Of a DNA stretch of 33,188 nucleotides, positions 1 through 7,353 are shown one piece after another (the stretch's first letter is position 1; each line of letters opens with the position of its first letter). The DNA comes from Acidobacteriota bacterium. GTDB taxonomy: Bacteria; Actinomycetota; Acidimicrobiia; Spongiisociales; UBA5794. A model generated the notes under the pieces. That model saw only the letters and a program-made list of their open reading frames with translations. It did no database searches and was not told where the DNA came from. The stretch spans positions 1 through 33,188 of the forward strand of contig JADFIY010000008.1 of assembly GCA_022566415.1 (NCBI GenBank), written 5' to 3'. The translations under genes and the position numbers were made by a program.

Positions 1-29
1 AGTATGACTCATTTGTTCACTCTTTAGGC

Positions 30-938
30 TTACTGTCCCTTAAATGCTCGAAGTATATCGTTATACGTTACAAATATTATCAGGGTAAATAAAAGTACCA
101 TCCCCACTTGTTGAGCAATTCCACGCACTTTGACAGACAGAGGCGAACCCTTTATTTTTTCTATAGCCAGAAATACCAGATGTCCGCCGTCAAGAATCGG
201 AATGGGCAAAAGATTCAAAATGGCCAGGTTGACGTTGATCAGCACAAGGATGTAAAGAAACCACCTGATGTCGTTTAAGGCCGTCTTGTAAAGGACGTCG
301 AAAATACCCACGGGTCCGCTCAATTTGTCCAGACCGATATCCGAATGGCGGCTGAAAAGTGCGCCCAAAACATTTACGGTCATTACCACGACATCGTAGA
401 CTTGATTTAATGGGTTGATGTACTCGAGCCATAATTTTCTCTCGATAACTAAACCGAAACTTGGTGTCGTATCCCCTTCGGTGGTGATTACAACACTTTC
501 CGGTTTCATAGGAAATCCGATTTTCTCTCCGTCGCGTTCAATCGTTACCTCGATTAACTTTTCGGGATACTTTTCGAGGTAACGGGAAATTGCGTAGGAC
601 GTATATATGGCCGCTCCGTCCAATGCCAGGATTCTATCGCCAGAGAGCAGGCCGGCGCGAGCGGCGGGGGAATTTTCATAGAGGCGGTCTATTACCATCT
701 GTTCGGCTGGAATTACGCCGATTTTGCGCAATTTATCTGCGCCGGAAAGCAGCGGGATGATCTCGATGTCCAAAACCTGGTTGTCGCGCTCGACCTTGAG
801 TATCGTTTGCGGTTTTCCGTCAGGTGTGCGGCCTGATCCGGTGACAAGCGCTTGCTGCAAGTCGGTCCAGAATCTGATAGGGTTGCCGTCGATTTGCAAA
901 ACGCGGTCTCCGGCCAATAGACTCGACTGGAGAGCAGG
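30..938 (-). CDS. RseP-type site-2 protease, C-terminal part only (chimeric with nrdJ)
   Basis: This is the C-terminal ~303 codons of an intramembrane zinc metalloprotease of the RseP/YaeL (M50) family. Two PDZ-like modules are visible, each with a GDR[VI]L-[QA]-[IL]DG motif. They are followed by a membrane helix, a GPVGIF segment, and the family's C-terminal metal-site motif LLPIPILDGGHL with a last membrane helix. The N-terminal HExxH helix is absent because the reading frame runs straight into ribonucleotide reductase sequence. Base composition is much lower in GC and richer in A/T-ending codons than anything else in the window. RseP cleaves anti-sigma or signal-peptide substrates in the membrane, but this fragment could not do so without its catalytic His pair. 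It stops at a TAA. It probably derives from another organism through misassembly. Confidence 0.8.
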   Translation of the reverse strand, partial: PALQSSLLAGDRVLQIDGNPIRFWTDLQQALVTGSGRTPDGKPQTILKVERDNQVLDIEIIPLLSGADKLRKIGVIPAEQMVIDRLYENSPAARAGLLSGDRILALDGAAIYTSYAISRYLEKYPEKLIEVTIERDGEKIGFPMKPESVVITTEGDTTPSFGLVIERKLWLEYINPLNQVYDVVVMTVNVLGALFSRHSDIGLDKLSGPVGIFDVLYKTALNDIRWFLYILVLINVNLAILNLLPIPILDGGHLVFLAIEKIKGSPLSVKVRGIAQQVGMVLLFTLIIFVTYNDILRAFKGQ

Positions 939-1463
939 GGACTCGACGTTCTCGCCTGTCTCCGGATCCACGAACCAGAAACCTTGCGCCGTACCCTCGA
1001 TGCCGTACTGATGGTGGAGCCCGGTGTTGAACCACTGCGGCGAGTTCGGTGCCGCCATCTGGTGCAGAAGCATGTAGGCGATCTCGTCCTCGAATGCCTT
1101 GGCATCGTCCGCCCCGGCGAAGTACCCGTGCTGCTCTCCCCACCAGCGCCACGTGGTCGCCAGCCGATTGATGACCTGACGCGCCGAGGTCTCCGGACCG
1201 ACCACCGGGTTTCCTTCATCGTCGACAATGGGCTCACCATCTTCGTCGAGGTGGGGAACGCCCGCCTTGCGGAAGTACTTGGAGACCATGATGTCGCCGG
1301 CGACCTGTGACCAAGCAGCGGGAATCTCGGCATCCTCCATCTCGAAGACCACCGATCCGTCCGGGTTGGTAATCCGGGAGTCCCTTGTCAGCCACTCGAC
1401 GTTTTGGTAAGGGTCCTCGCCGGCATTCGTAAACCGGCGCTCGATCTGCAACCCCTTGTTCAT
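939..1463 (-). CDS. nrdJ: Adenosylcobalamin-dependent ribonucleotide reductase (class II), N-terminal fragment
   Basis: These are the first ~175 residues of a vitamin B12-dependent ribonucleoside-diphosphate reductase, which makes deoxyribonucleotides independently of oxygen. Recognisable parts are the GSVVFEMEDAEIPAAWSQVA opening, the WWGEQHGYF region, and the MAAPNSPQWFNTG block with a following VDPETGE strand; all are typical of actinobacterial NrdJ. The start is the ATG at 1463, preceded by GGGAGG at good spacing; an upstream GTG at 1505 is less likely because it lies within the leader. The real protein is usually over 900 residues, so the active site, including the cysteines, is missing. 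The frame continues into an RseP-like fragment at about 936-945. Its control region is intact: promoter, two NrdR boxes and a DnaA box. Confidence 0.88.
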
Positions 1464-1495
1464 CGGTCCTCCCTCGGCCGGGGCTTCGCCCGGTG

Positions 1496-1504
1496 TTATC
1501 CACA
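1496..1504 (+). promoter_or_regulatory. Perfect DnaA box in the nrdJ leader
   Basis: TTATCCACA, the consensus DnaA 9-mer, lies 32 bases upstream of the nrdJ start codon and downstream of the NrdR boxes. DnaA is known to control ribonucleotide reductase genes such as E. coli nrdAB; applying this to nrdJ here is inference. Confidence 0.5.
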
Positions 1505-1517
1505 CAATTACCCACCA

Positions 1518-1533
1518 CCACTAGATGTTGGGG
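1518..1533 (-). promoter_or_regulatory. NrdR box 1 (start-proximal)
   Basis: The core CTAGATGTTG fits the NrdR box pattern CWANATNTWG. It is the second of a tandem pair, 32 bp start-to-start from the other box (16 bp between them), which is the three-helical-turn arrangement known for NrdR operators in front of ribonucleotide reductase genes. It lies in the transcribed leader of nrdJ. Confidence 0.7.
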
Positions 1534-1549
1534 TAGGGAAGCGAAAGAA

Positions 1550-1565
1550 CCCCTAGATCTAGCGT
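1550..1565 (-). promoter_or_regulatory. NrdR box 2 (promoter-proximal)
   Basis: The core CTAGATCTAG is a perfect palindrome that fits the NrdR consensus. It sits at or just after the predicted transcription start, so bound NrdR would block RNA polymerase. It pairs with the box at 1518-1533. Confidence 0.72.
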
Positions 1566-1573
1566 GCTACACG

Positions 1574-1602
1574 AGTGTAATTACACGCGTGTGTTCCGTC
1601 AA
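1574..1602 (-). promoter_or_regulatory. nrdJ promoter
   Basis: Reading the minus strand, TTGACG (1602-1597) is followed after exactly 17 bp by TACACT (1579-1574). This is a good match to a housekeeping sigma promoter. The predicted start is near 1567, giving a leader of about 100 nt that contains both NrdR boxes and the DnaA box. Confidence 0.65.
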
Positions 1603-1760
1603 CTACTTCATTCGCTCCTGTGACGCGACTGCCCCGGCCGATGTTTCCGCCGGTCGGGGAAGCTGCACTATTTGTAGACCACGCGCTCGCTGTGGGCAAG
1701 CGGATACGCTCGGTGTTTTTCGCGATGGCGAGAACGTTTTCGCGACCAGGCCTTTGCGCC
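1603..1760. other. Non-coding stretch between the nrdJ promoter and the repeat tract
   Basis: No credible gene is seen here. Together with the repeat tract that follows it fills the space between nrdJ and the end of the MFS gene. The GC-rich inverted pair CCGGCCGA...TCGG near 1633-1660 is the only structure noticed. Confidence 0.4.
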
Positions 1761-1904
1761 GGCCTCCGGCCTCCGGCCTCCGGTCTCGGGCCAGCGGGAA
1801 CTCCGGATTCGGGATTCGGGAGCTGGGAGCTGGGAGCTGGGAACTGGGAACTGGGAACTTGCGACTTGCGACTCGTGACTTGCAACTCGTGACCCGCGAC
1901 TCAC
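1761..1904. repeat. Heptad repeat tract A
   Basis: First come three GGCCTCC units (1761-1781) and a variant. From 1807 to 1904 there are fourteen consecutive 7-bp units in unbroken register that drift in sequence: ATTCGGG x2, AGCTGGG x3, AACTGGG x2, AACTTGC, GACTTGC, GACTCGT, GACTTGC, AACTCGT, GACCCGC, GACTCAC. The last unit includes the stop codon of the minus-strand MFS gene. The period is conserved while the unit changes. Confidence 0.92.
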
Positions 1905-3331
1905 ACTCTCGCTTCCCTGGCGCGCTCTTCGAGTATGCCTTCGATCTCGACGATGTCGCCGGGGCAGGTTTGCGACGCCTTCCAGTAGCAGAACCCGGTG
2001 GGGAGGAAGAACACCTGGAAGACGGAAAGACCGAGCGCCCAGTTGAACGGTGGAGGCACCGCCCGCTCGATCGCCGTCGCGGTGGCGGCGGTGGCGGCGG
2101 CACCCAGCGAGCGGCCAAGCCCGTTGACCAGGTTCCCCATCCCGTAGACCGTGCCGCGGTGCTCCGGCAGGTTGACGTCGGTGATCAGCGCAAACCAGTT
2201 GGGAGAGTCTGCCGAGGTCAAGGCGAGAGCGAGGATCGCAGCGGCGAAAGCGGCACCCACCCAGGGGTTGGTCACCAGGCTGCGCAACACCTCGCCGATG
2301 AGGACCACCGTGCTCGCTCCTTCGGTCACCTCGAGGCCGCGCAGCGGGATCCAGAAAAACGCAAGGAAGAAGGGGATCGCGGCGAGGATGCCGAAGGCGG
2401 ACAGGAGGGCGCGCCCGCGCAATGTCCGCCGTTGGAGCCGGTCACCGAGATGCCCGAACAGGATCGAGAACAAGGCCCCCACGGTGAACAGCGTCGCAAA
2501 CAGGCCGCCGACGCGCGTGCCGGTTGCTGGGCCGTAGCCCTCGGCGATGACCTTTTGCTGGTAGAGGAGCGGGACCCAGATCAGCGAGCCGTAGGCGATC
2601 TGAGCGGTGAGGCCCTGCAGGATCAACCACAGGTTGGTTCGGCGTTGCAGCAAGGAGGGGAGTTGCGAGCGATCGATGTGGTACTCGTAGTCGCCTCCGG
2701 CCTCGTAGAGCGCGGCCAGCGCCGGCTCCTTGTAACCGCGCGGGGCCTCGAAGGTCGGGATGTACAAGAGGGCGAACAGGAACCCGGCGGCTGCGATTAC
2801 GACCAGCGGGATCCGGAAGTTCTCCGCACCCAACTGGGAGGCAAGCAGTGCGCCGACCACTCCCCCCACCCCCTGCGAGATGCCCCAGAAGCTCATCGCA
2901 AAGCCCCGTCTTGCCGGTCCAATGAAATCGGAGATGACCGAGAATGCGATAGAGGCGATCGACCCGAGCCCGACGCCGACCACCATTTGCCACAGCGCGA
3001 GTTGCCAGATGTTGTCCGCCGTAGCCGATAGCAGGGTTGCCCCCGACCAAATGATCGTTCCCCAGAACAGGAGTGGCTTTCGCGATCGAGCGTCCCCCGC
3101 GTAGCCCCAGACGACTGCGGTGAGGGCGGTGACGAGGATGGTTACTCCCGATAGCACGCCGATGGCGACCGCCGACGTGCCAAGGGAGTCGGAAACCGGC
3201 AGCACCATCGACGGCAGCATCACCAGCGCCGCGTTGTCCAGCGAGGCGAGGATGACGAACACGACGACCGTGTACGCGACGTGTGTAGGACCGCCCCACC
3301 AGCTGGGATGTCGAATTCTCACGGTGGCCAC
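1901..3331 (-). CDS. MFS transporter
   Basis: A 476-residue major facilitator superfamily permease with about twelve hydrophobic segments. The loop after the second segment carries GYAGDARSRKPLL, the DxxxRR/K-type signature between helices 2 and 3, and the second half has a matching GHLGDRLQRR. A long soluble loop after helix 6 contains an EYHIDRSQLPSLLQRR stretch. The substrate cannot be told from sequence. It is the last gene of a three-gene minus-strand unit, after an exported protein and a small membrane protein. The start is taken as the GTG at 3331; a GTG nine bases further in is possible, and neither has a clear ribosome site. A perfect hairpin (3332-3348) sits directly in front, which may couple its translation to the upstream gene. 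The C-terminus runs into a heptad repeat at the stop codon. Confidence 0.88.
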   Translation of the reverse strand: MATVRIRHPSWWGGPTHVAYTVVVFVILASLDNAALVMLPSMVLPVSDSLGTSAVAIGVLSGVTILVTALTAVVWGYAGDARSRKPLLFWGTIIWSGATLLSATADNIWQLALWQMVVGVGLGSIASIAFSVISDFIGPARRGFAMSFWGISQGVGGVVGALLASQLGAENFRIPLVVIAAAGFLFALLYIPTFEAPRGYKEPALAALYEAGGDYEYHIDRSQLPSLLQRRTNLWLILQGLTAQIAYGSLIWVPLLYQQKVIAEGYGPATGTRVGGLFATLFTVGALFSILFGHLGDRLQRRTLRGRALLSAFGILAAIPFFLAFFWIPLRGLEVTEGASTVVLIGEVLRSLVTNPWVGAAFAAAILALALTSADSPNWFALITDVNLPEHRGTVYGMGNLVNGLGRSLGAAATAATATAIERAVPPPFNWALGLSVFQVFFLPTGFCYWKASQTCPGDIVEIEGILEERAREARV

Positions 3332-3348
3332 GACCCGGTGTCCGGGTC
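3332..3348 (-). promoter_or_regulatory. Perfect hairpin between coupled genes
   Basis: GACCCGG and CCGGGTC flank a TGT loop. The 7-bp stem spans the stop codon of the small membrane protein gene and ends one base from the MFS start. It could couple or attenuate translation; there is no T-run, so a simple terminator is unlikely. Confidence 0.5.
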
Positions 3349-3604
3349 AGCTTGTGGGACCGGACTCGGGGCTCTCTGGATCCATCGACTCGACCGGGGG
3401 TGACGTGACCGGCGCCGGTTGCTCTGACGTCTTGCCGAACGGAGCCCACCAGGCCATCACAAGGCCGAGAACGATCCCGAGCAGCGGCAGGATCCATAGG
3501 AAGTCGCTGTGCAGCGGGATCACCCCCCACAGGAACAGCGAGATACCGAGTAGGAAACCGAAAAGGAACCCGGAGATCACGCCGAGGATGGGTCTGCCCT
3601 TCAC
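3347..3604 (-). CDS. Small two-helix membrane protein
   Basis: An 85-residue protein, not recognised. Two strongly hydrophobic segments are separated by a short polar turn: roughly residues 5-27 (ILGVISGFLFGFLLGISLF) and 35-53 (LWILPLLGIVLGLVMAWW). A Pro/Glu/Ser-rich tail of about 30 residues follows, probably cytoplasmic. The start is a GTG that overlaps the stop of the upstream exported protein gene (GTGA), with GGAAGGAG at good spacing, so the two are translationally coupled. This points to a joint role at the membrane with the exported protein and possibly the MFS permease. Confidence 0.72.
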   Translation of the reverse strand: MKGRPILGVISGFLFGFLLGISLFLWGVIPLHSDFLWILPLLGIVLGLVMAWWAPFGKTSEQPAPVTSPPVESMDPESPESGPTS

Positions 3605-4155
3605 GGCTTTCTCCTTCCTGCGGCCAGGGTACCGGCGCCGGCGAGAACCGTGACGGCAGCAGCACCGACAGCGACGCCGCCGGGACTCCCGGAGATGGAA
3701 ACGGTGACGACTGCTTCGCAGACGGTCCCGCCGTGGTTGTGCCAGGCGGTCACTTGCATTCCGCCGGTTCCTTGTGGGGTGAAGTCCGGCAGGTCGTAGG
3801 TGTACTCGCCGCCGGCGCTGACCTCTTTCGTGGCTCCGACCCACCCCACGATCTGCCAGGAAAGGCGGGGTAGCCGGATCACCACGCCGCCCTCGAAGGG
3901 GATCTCCTCGTCGCTGGGTTCGGCGGCGGGGCCGAGGTCGCCGCTGTAGCCAATGGTCGCCGACAGCGGTGCCTCGAAAACGTCGCTCCTGGGGCGGGCG
4001 GCGTCGAGGATCCTGTCGGTGGACTTGTCGGGGAACGTGGCCGAGCCGCGGCAATCGCCCCGAGTTATCTCGGCCACCGCCGGCATCGCCAGGACGCCGA
4101 CCAAGACGACGCTGAGCATCCCGAGGACCAATACGGTGGCTGCACGTCGGTGCAT
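3601..4155 (-). CDS. Exported, C-terminally anchored protein of unknown function
   Basis: A 184-residue protein. Residues 1-28 form a signal peptide (positively charged MHRR, hydrophobic core, AVA-E cleavage-like site). The mature part is a predicted beta-rich domain of about 120 residues with one early Cys and one late Cys. A hydrophobic C-terminal helix (GVAVGAAAVTVLAGAGTLAAG) ends in RRKP, as in sortase-like or tail-anchored surface proteins, but no LPxTG motif is present. The ATG at 4155 is chosen because GGAAGG lies six bases upstream and the signal peptide follows directly; longer frames upstream are not signal-like. It opens the minus-strand unit with the small membrane protein and the MFS gene, divergent from the acyl-CoA synthetase gene. 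No family was recognised. Confidence 0.72.
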   Translation of the reverse strand: MHRRAATVLVLGMLSVVLVGVLAMPAVAEITRGDCRGSATFPDKSTDRILDAARPRSDVFEAPLSATIGYSGDLGPAAEPSDEEIPFEGGVVIRLPRLSWQIVGWVGATKEVSAGGEYTYDLPDFTPQGTGGMQVTAWHNHGGTVCEAVVTVSISGSPGGVAVGAAAVTVLAGAGTLAAGRRKP

Positions 4156-4231
4156 GGCTACCTTCCGATCTTCCGCCTGGGACGACTCTACGGCTTGGCG
4201 CCCTCCGCTGCCGGTATTCTCCGCGGCGCCT
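4156..4231. promoter_or_regulatory. Divergent promoter region
   Basis: These 76 bases separate divergent start codons, so promoters in both directions must lie here or inside the genes. A TATTCT (4215-4220) 11 bases before the plus-strand ATG could be a -10 element for a nearly leaderless transcript. No ribosome site precedes that ATG. Confidence 0.35.
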
Positions 4232-6037
4232 ATGGACGAGCTCACCCCATCGTGGCAGCCGACCCAAGCCATGATCGCCAATGCCAACGTGACCGCGTTG
4301 ATGGCCGATGCGGGCTTCAGGTATTACGAAGAGTTGCACCGCTGGTCGGTCCTTGACCCGATGGGGTTCTGGGGAACGGTCATCGACCGCCTCGGGATCG
4401 TGTTCAGCCAGTCACCGGACACCATCGTGGACGGTACTGCCGAGCATCCGATCTGGCTTGGCGGAGCCCGGATGAACATCGTCGACTCGTGTTTCACCGC
4501 GGGGTCCGATCGCACCGCGGTTGTGTACCGCCGGGACGGAGAGAACAACGGGGTCAGTTATCAAGAGCTACAAGCCGAAGTGGCACGATTCGCCAACGGT
4601 CTCTCCGACCGGGGAATCGAGCCGGGGGATCGGGTGGCGTTGGCGATGCCGATGACGATTGAATCCGTCATCGCCTATCTGGGCACGGTTGCCGCCGGAG
4701 GGGCCGTGGTCTCGATCGCCGACTCGTTCGCCGCCGACGAGATCCGCACCAGGCTCCGGCTCACCGACCCGGTGTTGATGATCACCCAGGACCAGCTGAT
4801 CCGCACCGGTCGCGTGTTTCCCATGTACGACAAGGTCGTGGAGGCAGGCGCCGATCGCTGTGTCGTGGTAGAGACCGGCGCAGACGTTCGTCTTCGCCGA
4901 CAAGACATTGCGTGGAGGCACTTCCTGAGCGACGACGCAACGCTCACCACCGTGCAGCAACACCCGGCCGCCCATACCAACATCCTGTTCTCCTCTGGCA
5001 CCACCGGGGAGCCGAAGGCGATCCCGTGGACCCACGTCACCCCGATCAAGGCAGCCATGGACGGGAGATACCACCAGGACATCCACGCCGCAGACGTCGT
5101 TGCGTGGCCAACCAACCTGGGATGGGTGATGGGGCCATGGCTGATCTACGCCACGCTGATAAACGAGGCCACCTTTGCGCTGTACGACGACGTGCCCACC
5201 GGGCGTGGCTTCGTCGAGTTCGTCGCCGATGCCGGTGTCACCGTGCTCGGGCTGGTCCCTTCCATCGTCTCGGTGTGGCGATCTACCGGCGTGCTCGACG
5301 ACGCGCCCTGGTCCGATGTCAGGGTGTTGTCGTCGACCGGAGAGGCGTCGGCACCTGACGACTACGACTGGCTGATGAACCAAGCAGGGGGTGTCCCTGT
5401 CATCGAATACTGCGGTGGCACCGAGATCGGCGGAGGGTATATCACCGGCACGGTGATCCAGGATGCCATCGCCGCCACCTTTACCACGCCGACGCTCGGC
5501 ATCGACATCCGCATCCTCGACGATGCAGGAGCCGAAGCCGATACCGGGGAGCTGTTTCTGGTCCCACCGTCGATCGGGATGTCGCAAGATCTGCTCAACC
5601 GTGACCACGACGCGGTGTACTACGAGGGAGTCCCACAAATCGACGTGCCGCTCCGGCGTCACGGCGACCACATGCGCCGGCTACCCAATGGGTACTACCG
5701 GGCCCTTGGCAGAGTCGACGACACCATGAACCTGAGCGGGATCAAGGTTTCGTCTGCCGAGATCGAGCGGGCGATCTCCGAGATCGACGGTGTGGCCGAA
5801 ACCGCCGCGATCGCCGTCTCGCCGCCCGACGGCGGTCCGAGCCGGCTGGTGGTGTATGCGGTCCCGGCCGACCCGGCCGCTGCCGACGCCGACCGGTGGA
5901 AGCAAGAGATGCAGGAGGCGATCCGGTCGCAGCTGAACCCGCTGTTCAAGGTCAGCGAGGTGGTGATCATCGATGAGCTGCCCAGGACCGCGTCAGCCAA
6001 GGTGATGCGACGGTCATTGAGGGAGTCTCACCAATGA
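4232..6037 (+). CDS. Acyl-CoA synthetase (AMP-forming), ACAS/AAE17-like
   Basis: A 601-residue member of the ANL adenylate-forming superfamily, which activates a carboxylic acid through an acyl-AMP to the CoA thioester. The N-terminus carries an acetyl-CoA-synthetase-type region (WSVLDPMGFWGTVIDRL). The P-loop A3 motif is SSGTTGEPKAIPWTH, followed by YCGGTE (A5), a GRVDDTMNLSGIKVS hinge (A8) and the C-terminal PRTASAKVMRR with the catalytic lysine (A10, with Ala for the usual Gly). Overall it resembles the peroxisomal AAE17/18-type enzymes and acetoacetate/propionate-CoA ligases; the substrate cannot be decided. The ATG at 4232 is chosen because it precedes the first conserved block. The stop overlaps a tiny ATG frame. 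A serine/threonine dehydratase-like gene follows, so a small amino/keto acid route is possible. Confidence 0.88.
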   Translation: MDELTPSWQPTQAMIANANVTALMADAGFRYYEELHRWSVLDPMGFWGTVIDRLGIVFSQSPDTIVDGTAEHPIWLGGARMNIVDSCFTAGSDRTAVVYRRDGENNGVSYQELQAEVARFANGLSDRGIEPGDRVALAMPMTIESVIAYLGTVAAGGAVVSIADSFAADEIRTRLRLTDPVLMITQDQLIRTGRVFPMYDKVVEAGADRCVVVETGADVRLRRQDIAWRHFLSDDATLTTVQQHPAAHTNILFSSGTTGEPKAIPWTHVTPIKAAMDGRYHQDIHAADVVAWPTNLGWVMGPWLIYATLINEATFALYDDVPTGRGFVEFVADAGVTVLGLVPSIVSVWRSTGVLDDAPWSDVRVLSSTGEASAPDDYDWLMNQAGGVPVIEYCGGTEIGGGYITGTVIQDAIAATFTTPTLGIDIRILDDAGAEADTGELFLVPPSIGMSQDLLNRDHDAVYYEGVPQIDVPLRRHGDHMRRLPNGYYRALGRVDDTMNLSGIKVSSAEIERAISEIDGVAETAAIAVSPPDGGPSRLVVYAVPADPAAADADRWKQEMQEAIRSQLNPLFKVSEVVIIDELPRTASAKVMRRSLRESHQ

Positions 6038-6084
6038 AGCCGATCGCGGTCGTGAGCAACGACTTGACCGTTGGCGAGTCGTGA
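6034..6084 (+). CDS. Tiny ORF overlapping the synthetase stop (possible gene remnant)
   Basis: A 16-codon frame opening with ATGA overlap on the preceding stop, the usual sign of translational coupling. Its sequence MKPIAVVSNDLTVGES reads like the first beta-strand of a real enzyme and then hits TGA. It may be the stub of a deleted downstream gene or just chance. Low certainty. Confidence 0.25.
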   Translation: MKPIAVVSNDLTVGES

Positions 6085-6088
6085 GCCG

Positions 6089-7030
6089 ATGACCGAGAGC
6101 GGCATGATCTCTCGGGAGGCGATCGAGAGCAGCTACCGCGTCATCCAAGGACATATCCGGCGGACTCCCACGATCGGCCTTGATCCAAGCGACCTCGACG
6201 TCGCCGCCAAACAGATCACACTCAAGCTCGAGCACCTGCAGCACACGGGATCGTTCAAGCCCAGAGGCGCCTTTGCCAATCTGTTGCTTCGAGACGTGGG
6301 TTCAGCCGGTGTCGCCGCCGCATCCGGAGGCAATCACGGCGCTGCGGTCGCTTACGCTGCCCGCAAGCTCGGGATCCCGGCGCATATCTTCATTCCATCG
6401 GTATCGCCACAGGCCAAGGTCGATCGGATCCGCGGCGAAAGGGCGAAGCTGACGATCGTCGGCGACCGCTACCACGAGGCGCTGCGGGCCTGCGACGAAT
6501 TCGTCGCCGAGACGTCTGCTCTCAGCGTCCATGCCTACGACCAACGGGAGACGATCCTCGGGCAGGGTTCGATCGGCCTCGAGCTCGACGAGCAGGTTCC
6601 CGACCTCGACACCTTGCTCGTATCGGTGGGCGGCGGCGGTCTCATCGCCGGTATCGCCGCCTGGTTCACCGGCAGCGTCAGGGTGATCGGGGTCGAGCCG
6701 CGCCTCTCTCCGACGCTCGCGATGGCTCTGGAAGCGGGGGCGCCCGTGGATGCTCCGGCCGACGGTGTCGCCGCCGACTCGCTGGCACCGCTTCGGGTTG
6801 GGGAGCTGGTGCTCCCGATCGCCCAGGCCCATGTCGCCGAGGTGATCCTGGTCGACGACGAGGAGATCATCGCCGCCCAAAAGCGGTTGTGGGACGTCGC
6901 ACGTGTGATCGCTGAACCCGGCGGCGCCGCAGCTGCTGCTGGGTTGCTGTCGGGCGGGTACACACCGGAGCCGGACGAGCACGTCGGCATCCTGGTCAGT
7001 GGCGCCAACACCGACGCCGTCGCCTTCTGA
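6089..7030 (+). CDS. PLP-dependent serine/threonine dehydratase-like enzyme
   Basis: A 313-residue fold-type II pyridoxal-phosphate enzyme close to threonine/serine dehydratase and serine racemase. GSFKPRGA holds the Schiff-base lysine, ASGGNHGAAVAYAA binds substrate and carboxylate, and VGGGGLIAGIAAW is the glycine loop that binds the cofactor phosphate. It is short and lacks the ACT-like regulatory domain of biosynthetic IlvA, so a catabolic or racemase-like role is more likely. The expected products are 2-oxobutanoate or pyruvate plus ammonia. The ATG at 6089 is chosen; an ATG at 6104 is an alternative, and neither has a strong ribosome site. It is co-directional with the synthetase, about 50 bases downstream. 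Confidence 0.83.
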   Translation: MTESGMISREAIESSYRVIQGHIRRTPTIGLDPSDLDVAAKQITLKLEHLQHTGSFKPRGAFANLLLRDVGSAGVAAASGGNHGAAVAYAARKLGIPAHIFIPSVSPQAKVDRIRGERAKLTIVGDRYHEALRACDEFVAETSALSVHAYDQRETILGQGSIGLELDEQVPDLDTLLVSVGGGGLIAGIAAWFTGSVRVIGVEPRLSPTLAMALEAGAPVDAPADGVAADSLAPLRVGELVLPIAQAHVAEVILVDDEEIIAAQKRLWDVARVIAEPGGAAAAAGLLSGGYTPEPDEHVGILVSGANTDAVAF

Positions 7031-7033
7031 CAC

Positions 7034-7249
7034 CTACTCGTCCTCCTCCGGACCGGCAAGACGAAGTCTTTCGACGAGGTCGCCGAAGTGGTCCGGCTGG
7101 TTGATGAGCTCAGCCGTAAAGTCGGGGCTTTGACGGTGCCGGTCGGGATGCTCGTTGGTCTCCGGCCAGCCTATCGAGCTGCGGATCGTGCTGCCTGACC
7201 GGGCGCTCCCGTCAGGGAAGAGTCCGCCGTAAGGCGGGATGAGGATCAT
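7034..7249 (-). CDS. Possible small hypothetical protein
   Basis: A 71-codon frame with high third-position GC from the ATG at 7249; the part of the same frame upstream of that ATG loses this bias. It ends in an acidic LRLAGPEEDE tail and converges on the dehydratase gene three bases away. There is no clear ribosome site and no recognised family. The rest of 7031-7353 holds only the 5' side of the next gene. Confidence 0.38.
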   Translation of the reverse strand: MILIPPYGGLFPDGSARSGSTIRSSIGWPETNEHPDRHRQSPDFTAELINQPDHFGDLVERLRLAGPEEDE

Positions 7250-7353
7250 GGATGGTGGTGACTTGGACCACTTGGGTGCACTTCGAAGTCCGACTGGTCG
7301 GCCAAACTGAACCGCGCTCATAGGATGGGCGCACAGGAAGGAGGCCGGGGCAA

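Noticed and set aside
1464-1600. B12 riboswitch in front of nrdJ
   Set aside because: The leader is only about 100 nt and is filled by NrdR and DnaA sites; no B12-box-like sequence was seen.
1493-3031. A 512-codon plus-strand open frame antisense to the MFS gene
   Set aside because: Its composition is Arg/Gly/Glu-rich low complexity, as expected from the reverse strand of GC-rich coding DNA; the MFS frame has clear membrane helices and motifs.
3601-4155. Sortase-anchored surface protein
   Set aside because: The C-terminus has a hydrophobic helix and basic tail but no LPxTG-type motif.
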